Shown piece by piece: positions 7,076-13,311 of a stretch of DNA of 16,479 nucleotides. Below the pieces are notes generated by a model. That model had not been told where the DNA came from and did no database searches. It worked only from the letters and a program-made list of their open reading frames with translations. Made by a program: the position numbers and the translations under genes. The DNA comes from Minisyncoccota bacterium (GTDB lineage Bacteria; Patescibacteriota; Minisyncoccia; JAHIHE01; JAGLIN01), in assembly GCA_023270095.1 (NCBI GenBank), contig JAGLSJ010000006.1, forward strand, positions 1-16,479. The letters are read 5' to 3'. Positions within the stretch are counted from its first letter, which is position 1, and each line of letters starts with the position of its first letter.

Positions 7076-7654
7076 ATGATTGCTTATTTAAAAGGAAAAA
7101 TCATTTTTAAAAACGAAAATTTTATTATTTTATTGTCTGGTGATATTGGATATAAAGTTTTTATGTTGTCTTGTCAGGATAAAATTGATGATGAAGTTGA
7201 ATTTTTTACATATTTAAATGTCAAAGAAGACGCATTAACTTTGTATGGATTTTCAAGCTATAATGAACTCGAACTTTTTGAACACCTAATTTCAATTTCA
7301 GGAATTGGACCAAAGGCTGGTCTTGGAATTTTGTCCCTCGCTGATCCTGAAACTGTCAAAGTCGCAATCGCTAAAGGAGATTCAAGTATTCTCACTCGTG
7401 TTTCTGGAATTGGTAAAAAGACGGCAGAAAGAGTTGTTCTAGAGCTTCGAAATAAATTTTCTTCTTTGGATGGCGATGATGTCTTGCAAGAAAAGAGCAA
7501 GGAAATCAACGATCATACAGATGTTATTGAAGCTTTGATTTCTTTGGGATATAGCGCGCAGCAAGCTAAAAAAGCACTTGCTAACATTCCGTCCGAAATT
7601 AAAGATGTTAGCGAAAGAATAAAAATGGCATTGAAGGAGATAGGAAAGAAATAA
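7076..7654 (+). CDS. ruvA: Holliday junction-binding protein RuvA
   Basis: The 192-residue product binds four-way junctions as a tetramer and loads RuvB. An OB-fold N-terminus (about 1-65) is followed by two helix-hairpin-helix motifs, ISGIGPKAGLGIL (74-86) and VSGIGKKTAERVV (109-121). A C-terminal domain (about 147-192) contains the ALISLGYSAQQAKKAL helix pair used to contact RuvB. Length is typical. It starts 55 bases after the PH-domain gene with no Shine-Dalgarno. Gene order is reversed and interrupted compared with the common ruvA-ruvB pair: here ruvB leads and two membrane-protein genes intervene. Confidence 0.97.
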   Translation: MIAYLKGKIIFKNENFIILLSGDIGYKVFMLSCQDKIDDEVEFFTYLNVKEDALTLYGFSSYNELELFEHLISISGIGPKAGLGILSLADPETVKVAIAKGDSSILTRVSGIGKKTAERVVLELRNKFSSLDGDDVLQEKSKEINDHTDVIEALISLGYSAQQAKKALANIPSEIKDVSERIKMALKEIGKK

Positions 7655-7695
7655 TTGTAAGTTGACTAAATTATTCAAAATGATAGGATACTATT

Positions 7696-7700
7696 GAGGT
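7696..7700 (+). promoter_or_regulatory. Shine-Dalgarno of the 74-residue membrane protein gene
   Basis: GAGGT lies 8 bases before the ATG at 7709. It is the only well-placed Shine-Dalgarno I find before any gene in the window, and it supports this small gene being real. Confidence 0.6.
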
Positions 7701-7708
7701 AAGTCATA

Positions 7709-7933
7709 ATGACAATAAAAGAAAAATTATATTTAATATTGCCTACCATTTTTTTAGTGATAGCGCTATTACAACTTCCTGAAGTGATTATTGATATTAG
7801 AAATTCTATCGGTATTTTAGGAATAGCACTATGCTTTGAAATTGCATCGTTTATTTTTCTTTTGGATGATTATCAAAGAAAATCATTTGATAATAAGTGT
7901 TGCGACTTTTCAGTGCTTAAAAAAGAAGATTGA
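7709..7933 (+). CDS. Small membrane protein, unknown function
   Basis: The 74-residue product has two hydrophobic stretches (about 8-24 and 34-52) and a polar C-terminus with two adjacent cysteines (NKCCDF). No family is recognised. Evidence that it is a gene: a well-spaced Shine-Dalgarno (7696-7700), co-direction with ruvA 54 bases upstream, and a strong terminator whose stem overlaps the stop codon. It is the only gene in the window ending in TGA. It is probably the last gene of the ruv operon. Confidence 0.6.
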   Translation: MTIKEKLYLILPTIFLVIALLQLPEVIIDIRNSIGILGIALCFEIASFIFLLDDYQRKSFDNKCCDFSVLKKED

Positions 7934-7954
7934 ATATGATCTTCTTATTTTTTT
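7923..7954 (+). terminator. Terminator of the ruv operon, overlapping a stop codon
   Basis: AAGAAGAT (7923-7930) pairs perfectly with ATCTTCTT (7939-7946) around an 8-base loop, followed by ATTTTTTT. The loop contains the TGA stop of the preceding gene. Confidence 0.8.
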
Positions 7955-7977
7955 GACGCAAATTCATCGTGTTTAAC

Positions 7978-8004
7978 AAGAATAAGGCTGTGATTCTTTT
8001 TTTA
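7978..8004 (+). terminator. Second tandem terminator
   Basis: AAGAAT (7978-7983) pairs with ATTCTT (7993-7998) around a 9-base loop and runs into a T-tract. It lies about 25 bases after the first terminator and probably backs it up. Confidence 0.6.
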
Positions 8005-8014
8005 TTTAAAAAAA

Positions 8015-8104
8015 CTATAAATCAGATAAAATAATTTTTATGATAGCGATTGTTAAAAGTAAAAAAATAATCAGAGTTAAATGAAGCTTGCATTTTGTTT
8101 TCAT
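8015..8104 (-). CDS. Possible 29-residue hydrophobic microprotein
   Basis: On the minus strand an ATG at 8102-8104 opens a 29-codon frame ending in TAG (8015-8017). The peptide starts MKTKCKLHLTL and continues as a single hydrophobic helix rich in Ile and Leu, ending IILSDL. A TATAAT lies about 20 bases before the ATG, without a clear -35 or Shine-Dalgarno. The basic start plus one transmembrane helix resembles type I toxin peptides or membrane-tethered microproteins. AT-rich DNA readily yields such ORFs by chance, so this is tentative. It is the only candidate gene in the 352-base gap 7955-8306; the rest of that gap holds a terminator and the promoter of the next gene. Confidence 0.25.
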   Translation of the reverse strand: MKTKCKLHLTLIIFLLLTIAIIKIILSDL

Positions 8105-8216
8105 AAAAGTATTTTTTATGTTAATTATAGATTATCATCCTTAATTTTTCTTATCTTGTTCTATTTTATATTTTTTCTTTATAAATTGCAAAATATTTGT
8201 TGTTATTAAAAGCAGC

Positions 8217-8245
8217 TTGACTGTGTTTATAATATTTATTAAACT
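8217..8245 (+). promoter_or_regulatory. Promoter of the winged-helix regulator
   Basis: TTGACT (8217-8222) is followed after 17 bases by TAAACT (8240-8245). The predicted start near 8252 gives a leader of about 55 bases. A TATAAT (8228-8233) within the spacer is a competing -10. Confidence 0.45.
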
Positions 8246-8306
8246 GTGCTAGTGTTGAAATAAAAATAAAAATTGATAAATCGGAGGGATTAGAACGAAG
8301 AAAAAA

Positions 8307-8582
8307 ATGTTAGATATTTTAGGTAAGTCAAAAAATGCAAAAAAAATTATGCTTATCCTATCAAAATTCAAAAGACTTGCTTTAAAGGAAATAGCAAAAA
8401 AAATTAAAATTCATGAAAACTCTGTACGAACAGTTTTGAAAAAATTAGAACAAAATGAAATTATCAACTATATTGTTGTCAAAACTGTAATAGGAGATAA
8501 ATCTGTCAAAGAATATTTTTTGACAGATAATGCAAGAGAAATTTTTGAATTAAATTTTGGCTTACTTATTTCTTCATCATAA
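8307..8582 (+). CDS. Winged helix-turn-helix transcriptional regulator
   Basis: The 91-residue product is a compact DNA-binding domain. The helix-turn-helix spans about residues 25-47 (LKEIAKKIKIHENSVRTVLKKLE) and is followed by a beta-wing (about 52-72). The arrangement is like MarR/ArsR or replication-initiator winged helices, and there is no effector domain. It may bind DNA as a dimer through its terminal helices. A strong GGAGGG (8283-8288) lies 18 bases before the ATG, too far for normal use. An ATT (8289) or ACG (8295) in frame would be closer but are rare starts, so ATG 8307 is kept. It has its own promoter and terminator, and its target is unknown. Confidence 0.8.
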   Translation: MLDILGKSKNAKKIMLILSKFKRLALKEIAKKIKIHENSVRTVLKKLEQNEIINYIVVKTVIGDKSVKEYFLTDNAREIFELNFGLLISSS

Positions 8583-8610
8583 ATTAAGTCTGTTGTTTAA
8601 ATTAAAGTTT

Positions 8611-8656
8611 GTAAACAAAAACAGGTTAAGCTATCAGCTTGACCTTATTTTTATTT
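8611..8656. terminator. Bidirectional terminator between the regulator and pilin-like gene
   Basis: AGGTTAAGCT (8623-8632) pairs with AGCTTGACCT (8636-8645), 10 bp with one G-U and a 3-base loop. T-rich sequence follows on the plus strand and an A-rich run precedes it, giving a U-tract in both directions. It serves the convergent genes 8307-8582 (+) and 8722-9087 (-). Confidence 0.8.
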
Positions 8657-8721
8657 GTTTTGAAAAATATCTTGCCTCTAAATTTATAGTTTTATTTATA
8701 ATAATAGAACTATCGTGTTTT

Positions 8722-9087
8722 CTAACTCTGAAGTATGGTATTTAAAATTTCTAATATACCATAAGCCATTAGAGCAATTGCGAGTCCGAGTCCAGCAGAA
8801 TAGGTTGTGTCTTTGGCTGATTTCATTTTTTCTTCATTTCCAGCAGAAAGCATATATTTTATTCCACCGATAACAATGAAAAAAAGTGATAAAATTCCAA
8901 CAATAGAAAGTAGATATTGTATCACAAGAATAATTGCATCAGCAAGAGTATCAACACCAGGAAGAACTGAACAAAAAACTCCAACCGAAGGTCCACAGGC
9001 AGCTGCATTCACAAATTCAATATCTGCGAAGAAAAACATAACAAGTAAAAATGAAATTGGTATTCTTTTAATTATTTTGTTTTTCAT
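8722..9087 (-). CDS. VirB2/TrbC-like pilin-family membrane protein
   Basis: The start at M13 of the longer frame (ATG 9085-9087) gives 121 residues: a basic start and signal peptide (MKNKIIKRIPISFLLVMFFF...VNA), likely cleaved before AACGPS, then two transmembrane helices. The first runs through ILVIQYLLSIVGILSLFFIVIGGI; the GGIKYMLSAGN loop joins it to the second, LGLAIALMAYGILEIL. This is the architecture of TrbC/VirB2 pilin-like proteins, common in candidate phyla without an obvious type IV secretion locus. The frame is open back to ATG 9123, but those 12 codons are read from an octamer repeat and precede the signal peptide, so the shorter start is preferred. It follows ftsH by about 50 bases and may share its transcript. 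Whether it forms a pilus is unknown. Confidence 0.75.
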   Translation of the reverse strand: MKNKIIKRIPISFLLVMFFFADIEFVNAAACGPSVGVFCSVLPGVDTLADAIILVIQYLLSIVGILSLFFIVIGGIKYMLSAGNEEKMKSAKDTTYSAGLGLAIALMAYGILEILNTILQS

Positions 9088-9111
9088 AATTATATGTAAA
9101 TTATTATTATG

Positions 9112-9135
9112 ACAATTTAACAATACAACAATTCA
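9112..9135. repeat. Octamer tandem repeat, three units
   Basis: ACAATTTA, ACAATACA and ACAATTCA follow head to tail just after the ftsH stop. The same degenerate octamer recurs upstream of lepA (15883-15914). Confidence 0.6.
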
Positions 9136-9136
9136 A

Positions 9137-11008
9137 TTATGCCTTCATCAATTCCTTAAATTCATCCTTCTCAATTGTTTCAACTTCAATCAACCTTTTG
9201 GCAATCTTATCTAGTTTTTCTCGATTTTCATTGATTAAATTTATAGAACGTTGTGAAGCTTCTTTGATAATTCGGTCAACTTCCGCATCAATGTCAGCGG
9301 CGACTTTCTCGCTATAATTTCTTTGTTCGTGAATTTCCTTACCTAAAAATACTGTTTCACTGTGTTGACCAAAAACAACAGGACCAATTTTTTCACTCAT
9401 ACCATACTTTGTCACAAGTTCTCTCGCAATTCTACTTGCTCTCATCAAATCATTACTTGCCCCTGTTGTAAGATCATCGAAAATCAATTGTTCTGCCGTA
9501 TATCCACCCATAAGCATCGCCAAATTATCCAAAAATTCTGATTTTGTATGAAAATGTCGATCTTCTTCTGGCAAGTTCAAAGTATACCCTGCAGCCCTTC
9601 CGCGAGAAACTATCGAAACTTTGTGAATTGGATCTGTTTTTGGCAAAAGATGTCCGAGTAATGCATGCCCTGCTTCATGATAGGCAGTAATTTTCTTTTC
9701 ATCCTTCAAAAGAAGATTGCTTTTCTTTTCAGGTCCCATCATCACTTTCTCAATTGATTCTAAAACTTCTTTTTCTCCAATTATCTTTTTGTTTTCTCTC
9801 GCTGTTAAAATCGCAGCTTCATTAAGAAGATTGAATAATTCTGCTCCAGAAAAACCTGGGGTTCTTTCCGCGATTTTCCGAAGATTAACATTTTTATCTA
9901 TTGGTTTATTTTTGGCATGAACTTTTAGAATTGCTTCTCGATCGTTAATATCTGGAAGATCAAGAGTAATTCGCCTGTCGAATCTTCCTGGTCGAAGCAA
10001 CGCAGGATCAAGAACATCTGGTCTATTTGTAGCAGCCATCACAATAACATTTGTTTCAGTATTGAATCCATCCATTTCCACTAAAATTTGATTTAGTGTT
10101 TGTTCTCTTTCGTCATGTCCTCCGCCAAGACCTGCTCCACGATGTCTTCCCACGGCATCAATTTCATCAATAAACAAAATACTTGGCGCATGTTTCTGAG
10201 CATTTTTGAAAAGATCTCGTACTCGAGATGCTCCAACCCCAACAAACATTTCGACAAATTCAGAACCTGAAATATTGAAAAATGGAACATCTGCTTCCCC
10301 TGCAACCGCTTTAGCAAGCAAAGTTTTTCCTGTTCCAGGAGAACCTAAAAGCAAAACACCTCTTGGAATTCTCGCTCCTAGGTCTAAAAATTTCTTCGGA
10401 TTTTTCAAAAAATCGACAATCTCAAGCAACTCTTCTTTTGCCTCTTTGACTCCTGCCACATCTTTGAAAGTTGTCTTTTTTTCACCAGGCTTTAGAAATC
10501 TTGCTTTTGACTTTCCAAATGACATTGCTTGTCCGTTTTGTTTCTGAGCTTTACCCAACATCATCCAAAGCAAAATTCCAAGGAAAAGAAGCGTCAGAAG
10601 AGTTGGTCCATAAGAAAGAAAAAATGTTTCAGTTCCAGTTCTGCCTTTCACTAATATGTGTGCTTCGGTAACCTTTTCCTGTTCAATTTTATGAACATTA
10701 ATCAGTTCATCTTCCAACGATGAAATACCAGTTTTCAAAAGGGTTTGTTTTGTACCAGCTTCATCATTAAGAGTCACTTCAATTTTATCTTCTTTTACGC
10801 TAATTTCTTTTACTTGCCCCTCTTCAACTTGCCTAGCAAGCTGACTCATAGAAATTTCTTCTGGTTTTTGTTGTGTAGAATTATTAAGCGAAAAAAGACT
10901 TGCAAGCAGTACAAACAACAATACTATAGTTAATATATTCTTGAAAAGTTCATTTTTCAAGGTTTTTTTAGGATTAATTTTAATCTTTTTAATATTTTTT
11001 TTCTTCAT
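9137..11008 (-). CDS. ftsH: ATP-dependent zinc metalloprotease FtsH
   Basis: The 623-residue membrane-anchored AAA+ protease degrades misfolded membrane proteins and selected cytosolic proteins. Two transmembrane helices (about 24-41 and 135-151) flank a short extracytoplasmic domain. The AAA+ core carries Walker A GSPGTGKT (222-229), pore motif FVGVGA (255-260), Walker B ILFIDE (277-282) and second region of homology MAATNRPDVLDPALLRPGRF (324-343). The zinc site HEAGH (444-448) and third ligand D520 in TTGASND are intact, so it should be active. Ser replaces the first Pro of the usual GPPGTGKT. A TATAAT lies 45 bases upstream of the ATG; no Shine-Dalgarno is seen. Confidence 0.98.
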   Translation of the reverse strand: MKKKNIKKIKINPKKTLKNELFKNILTIVLLFVLLASLFSLNNSTQQKPEEISMSQLARQVEEGQVKEISVKEDKIEVTLNDEAGTKQTLLKTGISSLEDELINVHKIEQEKVTEAHILVKGRTGTETFFLSYGPTLLTLLFLGILLWMMLGKAQKQNGQAMSFGKSKARFLKPGEKKTTFKDVAGVKEAKEELLEIVDFLKNPKKFLDLGARIPRGVLLLGSPGTGKTLLAKAVAGEADVPFFNISGSEFVEMFVGVGASRVRDLFKNAQKHAPSILFIDEIDAVGRHRGAGLGGGHDEREQTLNQILVEMDGFNTETNVIVMAATNRPDVLDPALLRPGRFDRRITLDLPDINDREAILKVHAKNKPIDKNVNLRKIAERTPGFSGAELFNLLNEAAILTARENKKIIGEKEVLESIEKVMMGPEKKSNLLLKDEKKITAYHEAGHALLGHLLPKTDPIHKVSIVSRGRAAGYTLNLPEEDRHFHTKSEFLDNLAMLMGGYTAEQLIFDDLTTGASNDLMRASRIARELVTKYGMSEKIGPVVFGQHSETVFLGKEIHEQRNYSEKVAADIDAEVDRIIKEASQRSINLINENREKLDKIAKRLIEVETIEKDEFKELMKA

Positions 11009-11052
11009 ATATATTCTATGTTCTTAGATTATTTAATAACTCAAGTTTCTTC

Positions 11053-11081
11053 ATTATAATATATAAATTATATTTTGTATA
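11053..11081 (-). promoter_or_regulatory. Candidate promoter of ftsH
   Basis: On the minus strand TATACA (11076-11081) and TATAAT (11053-11058) are 17 bases apart, predicting a start near 11046 and a leader of about 38 bases. Nothing else is recognised in 11009-11195 apart from a weak GTCTT/AAGAC dyad near 11090. Confidence 0.45.
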
Positions 11082-11195
11082 GGGAGAGTCTTATCCGTTA
11101 AAGACACAGCATTGCTACGTTTCTATTTGTTAAATTTAATTTAATCTTCACAATATTGCAGATGACAAAATCACTTTTATGCAATCTAATATTTA

Positions 11196-11405
11196 TTACA
11201 GCAAGCCTTCCAAAGAACTCATATATGTTTTCATAAACAAAGGAATCACAATCACAAGTCCAATCAAAGGCAAAACAAATATCACAACCGTAAAAATTAC
11301 ATTATAAAGAATATACTTTCTCGTTTTCTCTGCAGATTTATGCGTTTTCAATAAAATCTCTTGGTTTTGTTTCAAAATTTCCAAAATTTGTTCTTCATTT
11401 GTCAT
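11196..11405 (-). CDS. Small single-pass or hairpin membrane protein, unknown function
   Basis: The 69-residue product has a polar, probably helical N-terminus (MTNEEQILEILKQNQEILLKTHKSAEKTRKY, possibly a coiled coil) followed by a long hydrophobic stretch (about 32-58) that could span once or form a short hairpin around a proline-glycine turn. No family is recognised. It lies alone between ftsH and a REP-like element on the same strand. Reality rests on the coherent amphipathic-plus-hydrophobic design and lack of a competing frame; no Shine-Dalgarno is present. Confidence 0.6.
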   Translation of the reverse strand: MTNEEQILEILKQNQEILLKTHKSAEKTRKYILYNVIFTVVIFVLPLIGLVIVIPLFMKTYMSSLEGLL

Positions 11406-11470
11406 AAGTTTGTTTTAATTTTATTATTTTTTTTGAATTACGAAATATAAAAATTATTGTCACTGTAAGA

Positions 11471-11577
11471 AGAGAAGCGACCCATTCGGCTATCGCTCAG
11501 GGCAGGCTCCAGTAATCCCATAATTAAATTCTTTACACGTGGTCTCGGGATTCTTCGTTTTACTCAGAATGACATTT
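11471..11577. repeat. G+C-rich REP-like palindromic element
   Basis: A noncoding block whose first 40 bases are about 62% G+C in a window near 30%. It has a dyad AGCGA/TCGCT (11476-11480/11493-11497) and a second dyad AATCCC/GGGATT (11514-11519/11547-11552). The parts TCGCTCAGGGCAGGCTC and GGGATTCTTCG...CTCAGAATGACA resemble, from memory, fragments scattered between genes of many bacteria. It lies between the small membrane gene and yifB. Confidence 0.6.
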
Positions 11578-11615
11578 CATAACTCAAAAGATCTAAATAG
11601 AAAAATCTATTCAAC

Positions 11616-13139
11616 CTAAACCACACTCGCCCTCGGTCTGTATTGCAATGCTTCGGCAATATGAGAACTTTTGATATTTTCTGCTCCTTCTAAATCAGCA
11701 ATTGTTCTGGCTAATTTAAGCATTTTATAATATGACCGAGCGCTTAATTGAAATTGGCTCACAGCAGTTTTGAGAATTTCCAGAGTTTGATCATCGATTT
11801 TACAAAATTCTTTCACTTCTTGAGAATTCATTTCTGAATTGGAAATGATTTTTTTGTTTTTGAATCTTGTTTGCTGGATTTCTCTTGCTTTTTCAACTCG
11901 CTCTCGAATAGAAGTTGAATTTTCAGCTAAATCATCATTTGATAATTTTTCAAATTTTATTCGCGGAACTTCAATATGTAAATCAATTCTGTCAATTAAC
12001 GGTCCAGAAATTTTCTTTTGATATTTGATAATTTGTGTCGGCGCACAGCTACAATCACGATCTGGGTCACTGGCATATCCACAAGGACAAGGATTCATAC
12101 TGGCAACAAGAGAAAATTTTGCAGGAAAAGTCAATGTTCCTTGTGCTCTACCAATCGTCACTACTCCATCTTCAAGAGGTTGACGCAAATTCTCCAAAAT
12201 TCCGCGTGGAAATTCAGGAAGTTCATCAAGAAATAAAACTCCTCGATGGGCCAAACTAATTTCTCCAGGTTTTGGAAATGCCCCACCTCCAACCAGGGAA
12301 ACACTGCTGGCACTATGATGCGGAGTCCGAAATGGACGAATTCGAATCAGTGGTTTGTCGCTCGGCAAAAGCCCAGCAATGCTATAAATTTTTGTGATTT
12401 CTAGAACTTCTTCTTTGGTCATTTTTGGCAGTATAGTAGGAATTGCTCGAGCCAAAAGTGTTTTACCTGTTCCAGGAGGTCCGCTCATCAAAACATTATG
12501 TCCTCCACTTGCTGCAATTTCCAAAGCTCTTTTGATATGTTCTTGTCCTTTAATATGAGCAAAATCAATTGAAAAATTATTTTCCTCAATTACATCTTTC
12601 AAGTCATGTGGCTTGGTCGGCTCAATAATTTTTGTACCATCAAGATGATTTGCCAATTCAAGCAAACTATTAATTGGAATAATATCAATACCCTCCACCA
12701 AGCTCGCCTCATATTCATTGATTTTTGGAATATATAATTTTTTATAACCTTTTTCTCTGGCAAAAATTGTAATCGGCAAAATCCCATTTGTATGCCTCAA
12801 CTTTCCATCAAGCGCTAACTCACCCACAAAAAGACTGTCTTTCAAATCAGCAGAAATTTGATCTGTTGCCAAAAGCATACAAACTGCAATTGGCAAGTCA
12901 TAAGCCGGTCCTGCTTTTTTGATATCAGCAGGAGCAAGATTTATTGTAATTCTTGTCGTTGGATAAGAAAAACCAGAGTTCTTAATCGCCGAACGAACTC
13001 TTTCTTTTGATTCTTGCACAGCAGTATCAGGTAATCCAACAACTGTAATATTTCCCAACCCCGCAGTAATATCCAATTCCACCTCCACAGGCTCACAATC
13101 CAGTCCAATAACCGCGCAAGAATTTACTTTTGAAAGCAT
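11616..13139 (-). CDS. comM: YifB/ComM-family Mg chelatase-like AAA+ ATPase
   Basis: The 507-residue product matches YifB/ComM, a hexameric AAA+ helicase that promotes branch migration when transforming DNA is integrated. An N-terminal Lon-protease-like (ChlI) domain (about 20-145) lacks an obvious protease dyad. The AAA+ core has Walker A GPPGTGKT (220-227) and Walker B VLFLDE (301-306). A cysteine cluster CPCGY (351-355) and CSC (363-365) is typical of the family, followed by a C-terminal Mg-chelatase domain ending in the ALQYRPR motif. Length is normal. It has its own extended -10 promoter, so it need not be cotranscribed with the upstream recJ. With PilB and RecJ nearby it fits natural transformation, though no uptake genes are seen. 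Confidence 0.95.
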   Translation of the reverse strand: MLSKVNSCAVIGLDCEPVEVELDITAGLGNITVVGLPDTAVQESKERVRSAIKNSGFSYPTTRITINLAPADIKKAGPAYDLPIAVCMLLATDQISADLKDSLFVGELALDGKLRHTNGILPITIFAREKGYKKLYIPKINEYEASLVEGIDIIPINSLLELANHLDGTKIIEPTKPHDLKDVIEENNFSIDFAHIKGQEHIKRALEIAASGGHNVLMSGPPGTGKTLLARAIPTILPKMTKEEVLEITKIYSIAGLLPSDKPLIRIRPFRTPHHSASSVSLVGGGAFPKPGEISLAHRGVLFLDELPEFPRGILENLRQPLEDGVVTIGRAQGTLTFPAKFSLVASMNPCPCGYASDPDRDCSCAPTQIIKYQKKISGPLIDRIDLHIEVPRIKFEKLSNDDLAENSTSIRERVEKAREIQQTRFKNKKIISNSEMNSQEVKEFCKIDDQTLEILKTAVSQFQLSARSYYKMLKLARTIADLEGAENIKSSHIAEALQYRPRASVV

Positions 13140-13164
13140 AGATTTGAATTATTTTTATAGTTTT

Positions 13165-13193
13165 ATTCTATCATTATTGAGAATTCTGAACAA
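13165..13193 (-). promoter_or_regulatory. Promoter of yifB/comM
   Basis: On the minus strand TTGTTC (13188-13193) is followed after 17 bases by TAGAAT (13165-13170), preceded by an extended TGA. The predicted leader is about 19 bases. Confidence 0.6.
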
Positions 13194-13211
13194 ATTATCA
13201 CAACAGTGAAC

Positions 13212-13296
13212 CACCTCGCGCCAAGAATAAAAGGACTTCTTTTTTCTTAAATTAATCCCCCTCTTGAGAAGGGTAGGCTGCGAAGCAGATGAGGTG
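13212..13296. repeat. REP-like palindromic element between recJ and yifB
   Basis: An outer dyad CACCTC/GAGGTG (13212-13217/13291-13296) encloses a hairpin CCCCTC-TT-GAG-AA-GGG (13257-13273) and a perfect small hairpin CTGC-GAA-GCAG (13278-13288). G+C is well above the surroundings. It lies just past the recJ stop and may act as its 3' end, as no U-tract terminator is seen. Confidence 0.5.
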
Positions 13297-13311
13297 TGTT
13301 TTAAATATAAT

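Noticed and set aside
7931..7933. TGA read as glycine (as in Gracilibacteria-type code 25)
   Set aside because: The long conserved ORFs contain no internal TGA, and this TGA sits within a terminator stem-loop right at a plausible gene end.
8557..8745. 62-codon plus-strand frame after the winged-helix gene
   Set aside because: It overlaps the regulator's end, runs through a strong terminator hairpin and has an unstructured Leu/Phe-rich composition typical of chance frames in AT-rich DNA.
8807..9112. 101-codon plus-strand frame
   Set aside because: It is antisense to the pilin-like gene, whose signal peptide and paired membrane helices make it the real one.
9088..9123. Twelve-residue N-terminal extension of the pilin-like protein
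   Set aside because: The codons derive from the octamer repeat and adjacent AT-rich sequence and would place a polar Asn-rich tail before the signal peptide.
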